Shown: positions 26,234-35,066 of the stretch, one piece after another | Position numbering within the stretch: the stretch's first letter is position 1 | Layout: each line of letters starts with the position of its first letter | Assembly (NCBI RefSeq): GCF_001643015.1 | Contig: NZ_CP015622.1 | Span: forward strand, 1,687,358-1,751,357 | Source: Corynebacterium crudilactis | Lineage (GTDB): Bacteria; Actinomycetota; Actinomycetes; Mycobacteriales; Mycobacteriaceae | Length of the DNA: 64,000 nt | Direction of reading: 5' to 3' | The notes under the pieces: model-generated | What the model saw: the letters and a program-made list of their open reading frames with translations, nothing else | The model's database searches: none | What the model was told of the DNA's origin: nothing | Made by a program: the position numbers and the translations under genes

Positions 26234-26854
26234 CTACTTTCCGCTGAGTTTTGCCAACGCAGCACGCAACGCACCGCTAGTATCCAAGCTCGGATCAGCC
26301 GTCAAGACAAAGGTCACTGCATCATCAGACTGCTTTTCGCTAAAGCCCAAACCAACCAACGCCTGCGATACCTGCTCCACGACCACTGCCGATGCAATAG
26401 ATGCACCAGACAACGGTATTTGCTCTCCTGCTTCGTCAACAACACCCGCAGTAAATGCTGTGACTTTATCTTTCAGCTCTACAATCAAGCGATCTGCCAT
26501 CCGCTTACCCACACCAGGCACGCGCTGCAAGGTTTTTGCATCGCCAGCAGAAATAGCCTGCGCAATTTCTAAAGGACTTAACACTGATTCGCACGCAAGT
26601 GCAAGACGCGGTCCCAGGCCAGAAACAGTCTGCAGCACCGAAAACATCTCACGGGATTCATTATCAATAAAGCCATATAATTTCATGGCATCTTCACGGA
26701 CCACCATCGTGGTGAGCACCAAGGCTTCTTCGCCACGTATAAGCCGAGACAGCGTCGTGGGAGTAGTAACTACCTCATAGCCAACGCCATTGCATTCAAT
26801 AACTGCGGAGCTAAGACCAATGTTAATAACGGTGCCGCGAAGTGAGGAAATCAT
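26234..26854 (-). CDS. ruvA: Holliday junction-binding protein RuvA
   Basis: The 206-residue protein binds the four-way junction as a tetramer and loads RuvB. It has an N-terminal OB fold (MISSLRGTVINIGLSSAVIE), two helix-hairpin-helix motifs (VSGLGPRLALA and VPGVGKRMADRLIVELKDK, about residues 78-140), and a C-terminal RuvB-interacting domain separated by a flexible linker. It lies between ruvC and ruvB with short gaps, forming the standard operon. Confidence 0.97.
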   Translation of the reverse strand: MISSLRGTVINIGLSSAVIECNGVGYEVVTTPTTLSRLIRGEEALVLTTMVVREDAMKLYGFIDNESREMFSVLQTVSGLGPRLALACESVLSPLEIAQAISAGDAKTLQRVPGVGKRMADRLIVELKDKVTAFTAGVVDEAGEQIPLSGASIASAVVVEQVSQALVGLGFSEKQSDDAVTFVLTADPSLDTSGALRAALAKLSGK

Positions 26855-26884
26855 AATGACACTCCTTAAATGTAGAGTTTTTAA

Positions 26885-27541
26885 CTAGTTATCAGTTCGT
26901 TGAAACTGGCTGGGGTGAGCTGCTTTGGCGGAATCAAGTGCACTATTTCCCGCGGTAGCAGCATTGTGCGTAGATTTTGCTTTACCCAATTTGCCCTGTT
27001 GTACCCGCCGATGTTTTTCTAATTCCTGTACAGAATACTGTGCACGCATCAGCATCGGGGCTCGCCAGCAATGACATACCGCCAAAGCTAAAGCATCCGC
27101 TGCATCTGCAGGTTTCGGAGCTTCACTCAAACCTAAGATGCGGGTGATCATGATTGTCATTTGCTTTTTATCTGCACGGCCATTGCCAGAAATAGCCTTT
27201 TTCACTTCACTGGGGGTATACATGTGCACAGGCAATCCACGCTCAGCGGCCGCCAACATGAGCACACCTACAGCATGCGCGGTATTCATCACCGTGGAAA
27301 CATTGCCACGCTCAAAAATACGCTCAATTGCGACAACATCTGGAGTGTATTCATCCATCCACTCACCCGCAGCTTTACTCAACCGCAAGAGGCGTTCAGC
27401 AAGCTCTGCTTCTGGTGGTGTGCGAACCACACCCACGGATACCGGATAGACGGTGCGCCCGCGACCCGCTTGAACCACAGATAGGCCACAACGAGTAAGC
27501 CCTGGGTCAATTCCCATGACTCTAAGCCCTTCGTGGTTCAT
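26885..27541 (-). CDS. ruvC: Crossover junction endodeoxyribonuclease RuvC
   Basis: The 218-residue resolvase cuts Holliday junctions. The RNase H-like fold begins [15 protein letters not shown] with catalytic Asp12. The second acidic residue is in [17 protein letters not shown] near 72, and the final Asp pair is in [16 protein letters not shown] near 145. A basic C-terminal tail of about 45 residues extends beyond the usual 170-190 residue length and looks disordered. It is the first gene of ruvCAB. Confidence 0.96.
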   Translation of the reverse strand: MNHEGLRVMGIDPGLTRCGLSVVQAGRGRTVYPVSVGVVRTPPEAELAERLLRLSKAAGEWMDEYTPDVVAIERIFERGNVSTVMNTAHAVGVLMLAAAERGLPVHMYTPSEVKKAISGNGRADKKQMTIMITRILGLSEAPKPADAADALALAVCHCWRAPMLMRAQYSVQELEKHRRVQQGKLGKAKSTHNAATAGNSALDSAKAAHPSQFQRTDN

Positions 27542-27620
27542 CGCAGTTACTAATCCTTAAAACGACGTTAATGCGTAGTTGCTACGCGCCTCATTCATTT
27601 TTAGCACATAATTGCGATCA

Positions 27621-27660
27621 CCCCGCTATCCACTGCAGTTTAGCTGCAGGGATAGCGGGG
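27621..27660. promoter_or_regulatory. Strong 17-bp hairpin without T tract
   Basis: Two complementary arms (27621-27638 with one bulged A, and 27644-27660) surround a five-base loop between yebC and ruvC. Neither strand has a following U-rich run, so it is not a normal terminator. It may be a transcript-processing or stabilising structure. Confidence 0.5.
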
Positions 27661-27683
27661 TGAAAGGAGTTTAAAGAAACGAA

Positions 27684-28439
27684 TTAGTCTTTTTCTAGCT
27701 CTGCCAAAACCTCATCGCTCAAGTCGATATTGGTGTAAACATTTTGCACATCATCGGAATCTTCCAATGCATCCACAAGCTTAAAGACCTTGCGGGCACC
27801 TTCTGCATCCAGTGGAACTTCCACAGATGCACGGAAATCAGAATCTGAATCTTCAACTTCAATGCCAGCTTCGACCAAAGCATCGCGAACAGCCTGGATA
27901 TCAGTTGGGGCACAGGTGATCTCGAAAAGATCACCGTTATCATTCACTTCTTCAGCACCGGCGTCTAGGACAGCCATCAGCACGTCATCTTCACTCAGGT
28001 CGCCCTTTTGGACAGTGATGACACCGGTACGGGTGAACATATAAGAAACCGAACCGGATTCACCCAAGTTGCCGCCGTTTTTGGTCATTGCGGTACGAAC
28101 TTCGGTAGCTGCACGGTTGCGGTTATCAGTCAAACACTCGATAAGCATCGCAACACCGTTAGGGCCATAGCCCTCGTACATGATGTTCATCCAGTCAGCG
28201 CCGCCGGCTTCTTCGCCGGAGCCACGCTTACGTGCACGTTCGATGTTATCGTTCGGCACAGAAGACTTCTTGGCCTTCTTGATCATGTCATCAAGAGTTG
28301 GGTTTGCAGACGGGTCTCCACCGCCTGTACGTGCCGCAACTTCGATGTTCTTGATCAGCTTGGCAAATTCCTTGCCTCGCTTGGCATCATTAGCAGCTTT
28401 CTTGTGCTTGGTTGTCGCCCATTTTGAGTGGCCAGCCAT
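27684..28439 (-). CDS. YebC/PmpR-family regulatory/translation protein
   Basis: The 251-residue protein carries the YebC signature from the first residues ([21 protein letters not shown]) and the conserved [20 protein letters not shown] at about 92-111. The acidic C-terminal domain is complete. Family members act as transcriptional regulators in some bacteria, and more recent work links YebC to translation of difficult motifs. It lies upstream of ruvC, as in many bacteria, so co-transcription with ruvCAB is likely unless the hairpin in between interferes. Confidence 0.95.
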   Translation of the reverse strand: MAGHSKWATTKHKKAANDAKRGKEFAKLIKNIEVAARTGGGDPSANPTLDDMIKKAKKSSVPNDNIERARKRGSGEEAGGADWMNIMYEGYGPNGVAMLIECLTDNRNRAATEVRTAMTKNGGNLGESGSVSYMFTRTGVITVQKGDLSEDDVLMAVLDAGAEEVNDNGDLFEITCAPTDIQAVRDALVEAGIEVEDSDSDFRASVEVPLDAEGARKVFKLVDALEDSDDVQNVYTNIDLSDEVLAELEKD

Positions 28440-28510
28440 ATGCTCCCTTTCGTCGTCTAGCTTCCATCATCCACCGATGAATCCTTGGTCACGCACATTA
28501 AAAGCACCTG

Positions 28511-28534
28511 AAAAACACCACTATTTCAGTGGTG
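28511..28534 (-). terminator. Terminator of the tesB-like gene
   Basis: On the minus strand a 7-bp stem (28516-28522 with 28528-28534) with a five-base loop is followed by five T residues (28511-28515). A wider alternative pairing with 28502-28508 also exists. Confidence 0.8.
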
Positions 28535-28704
28535 CTTATTGTGGATACATTCAACCTGCGTTGCGGTGGCGAAGCCGGGTAGCTTCCATGGAAACGGAGT
28601 TGGTAGTTGGAACTGATATACCAGTATACGCAAAGGTCAAATGAATAATCCTTAGGGTGGCTAAATTTCTGTCGGATTACCGGATTTTGCCAACCGAAAG
28701 GCTT

Positions 28705-29553
28705 TTAATCTTGACGCAATGGAATTGATTGCGCGCCTTTACGAAGCGTGCGGGTCATGCCTTCTTGATTCACAATTGCCACCAAATCGCCTTGTTGATT
28801 AAACAGTCGACCATGCGTCAAAGAACGACCGCCAAAAGCTGACGGTGAGCGCTGATCATAAAGTAGCCATTCATCGACTCGGAAGGGGCGGAGGAACCAG
28901 ACTGCATGATCAAGGGATGCCATCTGCATTTTCTCATCAGGATGTGGCACCAATGCGCTGTGCAGCAAGGTCATATCTGATAGATAGGTCAAAGAGCACT
29001 GGTGGAACGTAGGATTATCCGGTAATTCTGAGGTGCATCGGATCCACACGGCTTGCTCTGTCGCAGTTAAATCGCTCAGCTCTAGCTGTGATTGAGGAAT
29101 AACGCGGATATCCCACTCCGCCCACTCAGCTAACACGCTTTGGCTCGATACCGGCATGCGTTCCACTACTCCGGTGATCTCATCTGGGCCAGGAACTTTA
29201 CGCATTTTATCCATGTGTTCAATACCTTCATCACCGCGATGAAAACTTGCCTGCATGCTAAAAATAACTTCGCCATCTTGAACGCCACGAACAGAGCGCG
29301 TGACATAGCTTCGACCATCTCGGACACGGTCAACTAAATAAATCGCAGGCTGCGTGGGATCACCTGGAGCAATAAAATAACCGTGCAAAGAATGGACGGT
29401 ATAAGCATCATCCACAGTGCGTGTTGCAGCAACCAATGCTTGGGCTGCGACTTGTCCACCAAAGGTCCTCGCCAAATAGGATTCAATAACTGGACCACGG
29501 TAAATATCGCGGTCGATTTTTTCCAAGCTTAAAATATTTTCAATGGTTTTCAC
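28705..29553 (-). CDS. tesB: Acyl-CoA thioesterase II
   Basis: The 282-residue double hot-dog thioesterase hydrolyses acyl-CoA to free acid and CoA. Family blocks are TFGGQVAAQALVAA at about 30-43 and VHSLHGYFIAPGDP near 55. The C-terminal TLLHSALVPHPDEKMQMASLDHAVWF block contains the conserved Asp, and SLTHGRLFNQQGDLVA is at about 250-265. It matches TesB length and arrangement. It is monocistronic, with a terminator below and a divergent membrane-protein gene above. Confidence 0.92.
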   Translation of the reverse strand: MKTIENILSLEKIDRDIYRGPVIESYLARTFGGQVAAQALVAATRTVDDAYTVHSLHGYFIAPGDPTQPAIYLVDRVRDGRSYVTRSVRGVQDGEVIFSMQASFHRGDEGIEHMDKMRKVPGPDEITGVVERMPVSSQSVLAEWAEWDIRVIPQSQLELSDLTATEQAVWIRCTSELPDNPTFHQCSLTYLSDMTLLHSALVPHPDEKMQMASLDHAVWFLRPFRVDEWLLYDQRSPSAFGGRSLTHGRLFNQQGDLVAIVNQEGMTRTLRKGAQSIPLRQD

Positions 29554-29657
29554 TGATCACTCCTGCTTTTAGGTATCTCGTGAGGTTGTTCACAAACACT
29601 AGCCTGCGCTTATTCACAATAAGGTGAAGTTCAAACGTTTAGGTTACGGTAAGAGCC

Positions 29658-30143
29658 ATGACGCCACAGAAACTTCACCGTTTTGCAGCAATTTTGGAAA
29701 TGTTTACCTGGACCTTGCTGATCATCGGCATGATCCTAAAATACAGTGGAATAACTGAAGCTGTTACCCCTATTGCCGGCGGTATTCACGGCTTTGGCTT
29801 CCTCTGCTTCGCAGCCATCACGATCACAGTGTGGATTAACAACAAGTGGACTTTCCCTCAAGGCCTCATGGGCCTGATTGTTTCTGTCATCCCTTGGGCA
29901 GCGTTGCCATTTGCGCTGTGGGCAGATAAAAAGGGACTTGTGGCCGGTGGATGGCGCTTTTCTGATAGGTCTGAGGTTCCAGCTACTTTCTTCGACAAGA
30001 TTTTAGCCCAATTGATCAGGCACCCGCTGCGCTCCATTGCGATTCTTTTGGTGATCATCGCCATCGTCTTTTCCGCGCTCTTGGCAATGGGACCTCCTTA
30101 TGATCCAGACGCCATTGCAGGAACTGTTGACTCCAGCAAGTAA
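29658..30143 (+). CDS. DUF3817-type integral membrane protein
   Basis: The 161-residue protein has four predicted transmembrane helices, with the pattern LEMFTWTLLIIGMILKY, then ITPIAGGIHGFGFLCFAA, characteristic of DUF3817 (YdzA-like). The C-terminal RHPLRSIAILLVIIAIVF is the last helix. No function is established for the family. It is divergent from tesB and ends in a strong terminator. Confidence 0.8.
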   Translation: MTPQKLHRFAAILEMFTWTLLIIGMILKYSGITEAVTPIAGGIHGFGFLCFAAITITVWINNKWTFPQGLMGLIVSVIPWAALPFALWADKKGLVAGGWRFSDRSEVPATFFDKILAQLIRHPLRSIAILLVIIAIVFSALLAMGPPYDPDAIAGTVDSSK

Positions 30144-30156
30144 TAACTAAACAAGC

Positions 30157-30197
30157 ACGCCACCGTTTGAGATATTTCTCAAGGCGGTGGCGTTTTT
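30157..30197 (+). terminator. Terminator of the DUF3817 gene
   Basis: A 9-bp GC-rich stem (30157-30165 with 30185-30193), extended by TGAG/CTCA pairing inside, is followed by five T residues. Confidence 0.88.
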
Positions 30198-30480
30198 ATT
30201 TGGAGATTGCGCGGATAGGCTGTTAAAAGGAGATCACGGAGTGGTAAAATGCAGGCACGTGTGCTCCTGGATAGTGCACGGGAGCATTACATAATTTGAT
30301 CACCATGTTTCTCGTATGCATTCATAGCCACAGATCTCTCTTCCATTGAATGGTGAAAAGAGTAGTCAATGACCACGAGATAATCCTCGTGGTCATTGAC
30401 TAGGTGCAGTTGCTTAGAATCTTAGAGGTATGCGAGATCCTCTCGAAGACGCAATCGTGTACTTAAGTTCGATCCACACG
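30198..30480. repeat. Intergenic region with a perfect 17-bp hairpin
   Basis: Perfect complementary arms 30363-30379 and 30386-30402 enclose a six-base loop. On the minus strand they are followed by CTCTTTTC and could terminate the lipoprotein transcript, though the T tract is interrupted. A second small dyad TGCTCC/GGAGCA (30262-30267 with 30281-30286) lies in the left half. Confidence 0.5.
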
Positions 30481-30990
30481 CTACTTGCGACAATGAAGAA
30501 ATGTACTCTCATCAACTATTCGTGAGCTTTCAAGATTCCCCACATAGATTTGATCTACACTCAACCCCTGAACATCCCTAACATACGCTGACACCTGTGA
30601 GGTTTGAGTACTCTCGCCCTCGACGTGTGCATTAACAATAATTAGCGCATCAGGGTCTGTTGGCAGGCCTTCACCTGCTATAACAGTCCAGCTCGGATCT
30701 AAGTTTTTGGGATCAACTATGAAAGGATCGGCACGACCGTCGGGATCACTCAATTGAAGATACACCGGGTTTTCCTGGGGCGGTAAATCCTGGGTCATGG
30801 GGCCCGCCATGTCTACCGTATCAATAGGCAGACCACACGGCTGCACACGAACAATAAGGTCACCAGATTCAGACACCGAAAAACCAGCGCGCCCTTTAAC
30901 ATTGATGTCTCCCAAATAATTGCCGCATCCTGAAACAGCCACACCACAGATTATCAAGGCTGACAAAGTCTCGATTCGCCGATGCTTCAT
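30481..30990 (-). CDS. Hypothetical lipoprotein
   Basis: This 169-residue protein is not recognised. A signal peptide with lipobox VSGC (Cys about residue 22) indicates an outer-face membrane lipoprotein. The mature part is beta-rich, with two further cysteines (in VQPCGLP and near the C-terminus) that could form a disulfide. It stands alone between gene-poor stretches on both sides, and its codon use appears somewhat more A/T-rich than its neighbours, so it may be a later acquisition. No function is offered. Confidence 0.7.
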   Translation of the reverse strand: MKHRRIETLSALIICGVAVSGCGNYLGDINVKGRAGFSVSESGDLIVRVQPCGLPIDTVDMAGPMTQDLPPQENPVYLQLSDPDGRADPFIVDPKNLDPSWTVIAGEGLPTDPDALIIVNAHVEGESTQTSQVSAYVRDVQGLSVDQIYVGNLESSRIVDESTFLHCRK

Positions 30991-31190
30991 CGTAACTCCA
31001 TCTTCAAGTGCACCTATCGGTAAAAATAAGGTGCGGTATTGTTTGGTTTCTCACCTGCAAACATAAGAGTACTTTCTTATACAGATTTACTCCTGGATTT
31101 TGTCAGAAAAGGTTTTTGACGGTCTAAAAGATATCAATCTCTACAAAACCATTGCAGTGATAAAAATAAACTGTCTATCCGCACAGTCTC

Positions 31191-31655
31191 TTAATCAAGC
31201 AGATCTGTATCCAGGAGTTCAAAGTACTCAGGCAACGGTGCTGTTCCGCCCAGCCTAAGCGAACGCACTGCAATCCGTGTCCGCAGATTTCTCGTATCAC
31301 TGACTGCTTCGTTGTAAAAGCGGTGAGCTAATTCAACGCGGGTGGCTGCATCAATAATGGAATCTGGCAATGCGGTACCGTGCTGCAAAATGAGTTCAGA
31401 AATTTCTCGTTCTGCGCGGGCGCGTTGTAAAAATCGGGAGTACTCCAAAGGAATCATCTCTGCGCGACGCGAGGCTTCTCCCGCATTTGGCAAAAGCGCC
31501 CCCACTAATACGGCGCGACGATCAAGTGCTGCTTGGAGGGCTTGTCGTGCGGAATCGGTGCGGATATGAAGTCGGTTCAGACGTTGTGCGGTGAAATATG
31601 CCCATAAGAGGCAGGCTGTGATGAGGACAGCGGCAAGAAGATAAACAAGTATCAT
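31191..31655 (-). CDS. Membrane-anchored hypothetical protein downstream of pimA
   Basis: The roughly 154-residue protein has one N-terminal transmembrane helix (ILVYLLAAVLITACLLWAYF) followed by a helical, arginine-rich cytoplasmic domain (residues 25-150) with coiled-coil-like heptads, somewhat LemA-like. The ATG at 31655 is preferred, with AAGG ten bases upstream and the start one base after the pimA stop codon; a TTG at 31664 would overlap pimA. It probably belongs to the PIM operon, though its role there is not known. Confidence 0.7.
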   Translation of the reverse strand: MILVYLLAAVLITACLLWAYFTAQRLNRLHIRTDSARQALQAALDRRAVLVGALLPNAGEASRRAEMIPLEYSRFLQRARAEREISELILQHGTALPDSIIDAATRVELAHRFYNEAVSDTRNLRTRIAVRSLRLGGTAPLPEYFELLDTDLLD

Positions 31656-31656
31656 C

Positions 31657-32742
31657 TCATCCAAGCCTTACTTTATCGCTAGCGATGGTTTCATATACTG
31701 CCATGACCTGTGTGGACACCGTCGACAAATCATAAGCACTGGCGCGCGCTACTCCCGCGCTAATCAGTGTGTGGCGGGCGGAGGGGTCGTCGATAAGCAG
31801 TTGCAGTTTTTTGGCCAAATCGGCATCTGAGCCGGTTTTAAACAGCATGCCAGCAGGCTGCTCTGATTCTGAGTCAGTAACCAGGGAAAATGCCTCGAGA
31901 TCACTAGCTACCACCGCGCATCCTGCAGCCATTGCTTCAACGAGGACAATACCGAAGCTTTCTCCACCGGTGTTTGGAGCAACGTAGATGTCTGCGCGGC
32001 CGAGGATCTCTGCTTTTTCTTGGTCGCTGACACGTCCGACGAAGTTAATGCCGGGGAGATCGCGGGCAGTGCCGCCACCAATCACAGTGCAGGTAAAAGG
32101 GCGGTCGAGCCTAGTCAACGCGCGCAATAAAATATCTAGACCTTTGCGTGATTCATCAAGGCGTCCGAGGAACACGATCTCTACCGGATCATTTGGCTTC
32201 GTTGTGCGCGCAGCCTGAAACGTTTGAGTTTCCACTCCATTGGGAATAAGCACTGGGTCTCCCCCAACTTGTTCTACCTGCCAGCGCCTGGCCATTTCCG
32301 AAACAGCAATGCCGGCGCGCACCTTTTCCAGCATCGGAGACAACACCGGCAAAAAAGCTTTGAGCAACTTCGAACCATTGCTTGAGGCGTGATAGGTAGC
32401 TACGATCGGACCTTCGGCAAAGCGGAGCGCTGCCATAGAAAAACTTGGTGAATTCGGCTCATGGATGTGGAGCACATCAAAATTGCCCTCACGAAGAAAC
32501 TTCCGAACTACTCGAAACATCTTTGGCCCAAAACTTAAACGAGCAATCGAGCCGTTATAGGGAATGGGAAAGCTGCTGCCACCACGCACAACGAAATCCG
32601 GCACGTCCACGCCATCACTACACGGTCCAAGAACTTGAACTTCATGGCCTTGGGCAATAAAAGTTCTCGCTAAATCAAGGATATGCGCTTGAACTCCCCC
32701 AGGTTCATCAAAAGAATAGGGGCAGACCATCCCAATTCGCAC
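31657..32742 (-). CDS. pimA: Phosphatidylinositol alpha-mannosyltransferase
   Basis: The 361-residue GT-B fold glycosyltransferase (family GT4) adds the first mannose from GDP-mannose to phosphatidylinositol. It opens with VCPYSFDEPGGVQAHILDLA, where the GGVQ loop binds substrate. The donor-site GGESFGIVLVEAMAAGCAVVAS, with its E-x7-E-type motif, lies near 265-290. The start is GTG at 32742, directly after the acyltransferase stop codon. The order thrS-HIT-pgsA-acyltransferase-pimA is the same as in mycobacteria, which makes this assignment strong. Confidence 0.93.
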   Translation of the reverse strand: MRIGMVCPYSFDEPGGVQAHILDLARTFIAQGHEVQVLGPCSDGVDVPDFVVRGGSSFPIPYNGSIARLSFGPKMFRVVRKFLREGNFDVLHIHEPNSPSFSMAALRFAEGPIVATYHASSNGSKLLKAFLPVLSPMLEKVRAGIAVSEMARRWQVEQVGGDPVLIPNGVETQTFQAARTTKPNDPVEIVFLGRLDESRKGLDILLRALTRLDRPFTCTVIGGGTARDLPGINFVGRVSDQEKAEILGRADIYVAPNTGGESFGIVLVEAMAAGCAVVASDLEAFSLVTDSESEQPAGMLFKTGSDADLAKKLQLLIDDPSARHTLISAGVARASAYDLSTVSTQVMAVYETIASDKVRLG

Positions 32743-33696
32743 CTATTTTTCCTCCTCTGAGATACCTAATTCGCCAGCGTGTTTCGCGCGCTGCAGCCTT
32801 TGTGGATCCAAATCACCAAACCACAGTGGCTGCAACATATGCCAGTCTGCAGGGTGCGCCGCAATATTAGCTGCAAAAAGATCGGCAATTCTTTGCACAG
32901 TATCTGACAGATTATCCACGTCAACGGCATCAGAAACACTTAATCCCCAGCCGGAATCACCGTCATCTTCAAACCAGGAATGGACCACATGAAGGGCCGC
33001 ACCGGTTTCCAGAGCTAATTGCGCAGGACCTGCTGGCATCGAGGTTTTCTCGCCGAAAAATACTGTTTCCACTCCGGAATGCCGCAAATCGCGCTCCCCG
33101 AGCAAACACACTATTCCACCTTGCATCAGGGTTTCTTTAAGTTTTTCAAAAGGCGGGCGTTGTCCACCTGTCAATGGCAAAACCTCAAAGCCAAGGCTTT
33201 CTCGAAACGCAACAAAAGCTTCAAACAAGCGTTCTGGCTTGACTCTTTCTGCCACTGTGATGAATTGGCCGTGATAGCCCACCAAAAAAGTTCCGGCCAT
33301 ATCCCAATTTCCACTGTGCGGCAGAGTCAGGATAACGCCTTTTCCTTTTCCCAAAGAGGCATCCAGCATGTCCAACCCCACCACGCCTTGGTGTAGCTGA
33401 GCAAACAACTGTGGATCTTTAGAGGTCGTGGGCAGCCGAAAAGCTTCGAGCCAATAACGCGCATAGCTGCGCATTGCTTGTTTCACCAAAGACTGCGTGA
33501 CGTTTTCAGGGCCCACCACGCGCGCTAAATTGGCGCGCAGTTGCCCCATGCCTTTACCGCTTTTCGACGCCCGATCCGCACCGAAGTTAAATATGCCTCG
33601 TGCGATAGGCAAAGGAAGCACGCGCACAAAACGCCAACCAGCTAAGTAGCCAAGCGCGCTCAAATTGTCCGGTGCGAAGAAATCTTTCATTCTCAC
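32743..33696 (-). CDS. Phosphatidylinositol mannoside acyltransferase
   Basis: The 317-residue protein belongs to the lysophospholipid/lipid A acyltransferase family and corresponds to mycobacterial PatA (Rv2611c), which acylates the mannose of PIM. The catalytic HX4D motif is HSGNWD at residues 127-132, followed by conserved LLGERDLRHSG near 195. It acts at the cytoplasmic membrane with PgsA and PimA. GTG at 33696 with AGGGAG six bases upstream is preferred over ATG two codons later. Confidence 0.92.
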   Translation of the reverse strand: MRMKDFFAPDNLSALGYLAGWRFVRVLPLPIARGIFNFGADRASKSGKGMGQLRANLARVVGPENVTQSLVKQAMRSYARYWLEAFRLPTTSKDPQLFAQLHQGVVGLDMLDASLGKGKGVILTLPHSGNWDMAGTFLVGYHGQFITVAERVKPERLFEAFVAFRESLGFEVLPLTGGQRPPFEKLKETLMQGGIVCLLGERDLRHSGVETVFFGEKTSMPAGPAQLALETGAALHVVHSWFEDDGDSGWGLSVSDAVDVDNLSDTVQRIADLFAANIAAHPADWHMLQPLWFGDLDPQRLQRAKHAGELGISEEEK

Positions 33697-33720
33697 GTGA
33701 TGCTCCCTTAAAACCTGGTG

Positions 33721-34380
33721 CTACTTCGTAGTGCTGTAATCTGCTTTCGCACCTGCTGGTGCTTTGGTGAACTCTTTAGCTAGAGGAGATTTTCCGGCCA
33801 GCACCAAGCGCTGCACAACGGTATAAATACTGCCGGCAGCCAGCGCCCACAAGGCCACGTCAATGGCATAAGGAACACCCAAACCGGTCAATCCCAAACC
33901 AACGAGACTCACGATCAAACGCTCGGGGCGTTCCACTAAGCCGCCATCCATGGTAAATCCAGAGGCTTCTCCCCTGGCCTTGACATAGGAAATTACTTGC
34001 GAGGCAACCAAACACACCAGTGATGCTGCCACCAATGGTTGCGGTGCATCATAGGTGTAGACCAGCCACCAGGTGATAGCTCCGAAGAGGGCGCCATCGG
34101 TGATGCGATCACATGTGGCATCCAAGGTGGCACCAAATTTTGTGCCACCGCCTTGCATACGTGCCACAGTGCCATCGATCATGTCGAAAGCAGCAAAGAG
34201 CCCGGTCAAAATAGCAGCCCATACCAGATGTCCCGTAGGGATCAAGAGGAGAGCGACACCGACAGTCAAGGTAGCGCTAGCCACGGTGAGCTGGTTTGGC
34301 GTCACTTTCAGTTTGATCATCAACTTAGCCACTGGCTCGACGATGACCTGCGCAGGCTTTCGTCCATGAAGTCCCAGCAT
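33721..34380 (-). CDS. pgsA: Phosphatidylinositol phosphate synthase (CDP-alcohol transferase)
   Basis: The 219-residue integral membrane enzyme has the complete CDP-alcohol phosphotransferase signature D-G-x2-A-R-x8-G-x3-D-x3-D at D69, G70, A73, R74, G83, D87 and D91. In this operon position the mycobacterial homologue (Rv2612c, PgsA1) makes phosphatidylinositol-phosphate from CDP-diacylglycerol and inositol-1-phosphate, supplying PimA. The start codon overlaps the HIT gene stop by one base (TGATG). Confidence 0.93.
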   Translation of the reverse strand: MLGLHGRKPAQVIVEPVAKLMIKLKVTPNQLTVASATLTVGVALLLIPTGHLVWAAILTGLFAAFDMIDGTVARMQGGGTKFGATLDATCDRITDGALFGAITWWLVYTYDAPQPLVAASLVCLVASQVISYVKARGEASGFTMDGGLVERPERLIVSLVGLGLTGLGVPYAIDVALWALAAGSIYTVVQRLVLAGKSPLAKEFTKAPAGAKADYSTTK

Positions 34381-35066
34381 CAGTGCTCCTTCGGTGCTGC
34401 GTTGTAAATCGCTGAAGACAGCGTCGGATCAACGATGCCAGGTGCGCCCTCAAGCTCGCCCCATGCAGTGGCAAGCATTGCTCGAGTTTCCCTCAAGGTT
34501 TGAGGAAGTACTTTCACGCCATCAATAACAGTCATGAAATTAGCATCACCAGACCAGCGCGGCACGATATGAGTATGGAGGTGATCACCCACAGATCCGC
34601 CCGAAGCTTTGCCAAGATTCAGTCCGACATTAATCGCATCAGGACGAGATACGTTTTTCAACGCTTTGATGGCGGTTTGGGTAAATAGCATCATTTCTGC
34701 AGATTCCTCTACAGAAAGATCCTCAAGGTTCTTTTCTTTACGAAAAGGGATCACCATCATGTGTCCAGCGTTATAGGGATACAAATTGAGCACGCAATAC
34801 ACAAGCTCTCCCCTAGCCACAATCAAACCGTCTTCATCGCTGAGCTTGGGCACCTCGATAAAGGGGTCCCGCTTGGTAGCACCATCTGCTTTCGCATCAG
34901 TGCCACCTGGGCGATTTTTGATATAGCCCATCCGGTAGGGAGCCCACAGACGTTCAAGCCTGTCGGGCTCCCCAACGCCCTGATCAATATAGACCTGGGC
35001 GTTATCGGAGGAACTTTTATCGGTATTACCTGCGAGCTGCAATGGATTCCTCGCTCGGCTGGTCAT
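34380..35066 (-). CDS. HIT-domain protein, probable Ap4A phosphorylase
   Basis: The 228-residue protein has the histidine triad HLHTHIV with His162, 164 and 166. The homologue at the same place in M. tuberculosis (Rv2613c) is a diadenosine tetraphosphate phosphorylase, so this activity is the best inference. The first 45 residues are a variable extension and overlap the 3' end of thrS by 41 bases. It is translationally coupled to pgsA. Disposal of Ap4A made by aminoacyl-tRNA synthetases would fit its place next to thrS. Confidence 0.85.
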   Translation of the reverse strand: MTSRARNPLQLAGNTDKSSSDNAQVYIDQGVGEPDRLERLWAPYRMGYIKNRPGGTDAKADGATKRDPFIEVPKLSDEDGLIVARGELVYCVLNLYPYNAGHMMVIPFRKEKNLEDLSVEESAEMMLFTQTAIKALKNVSRPDAINVGLNLGKASGGSVGDHLHTHIVPRWSGDANFMTVIDGVKVLPQTLRETRAMLATAWGELEGAPGIVDPTLSSAIYNAAPKEH

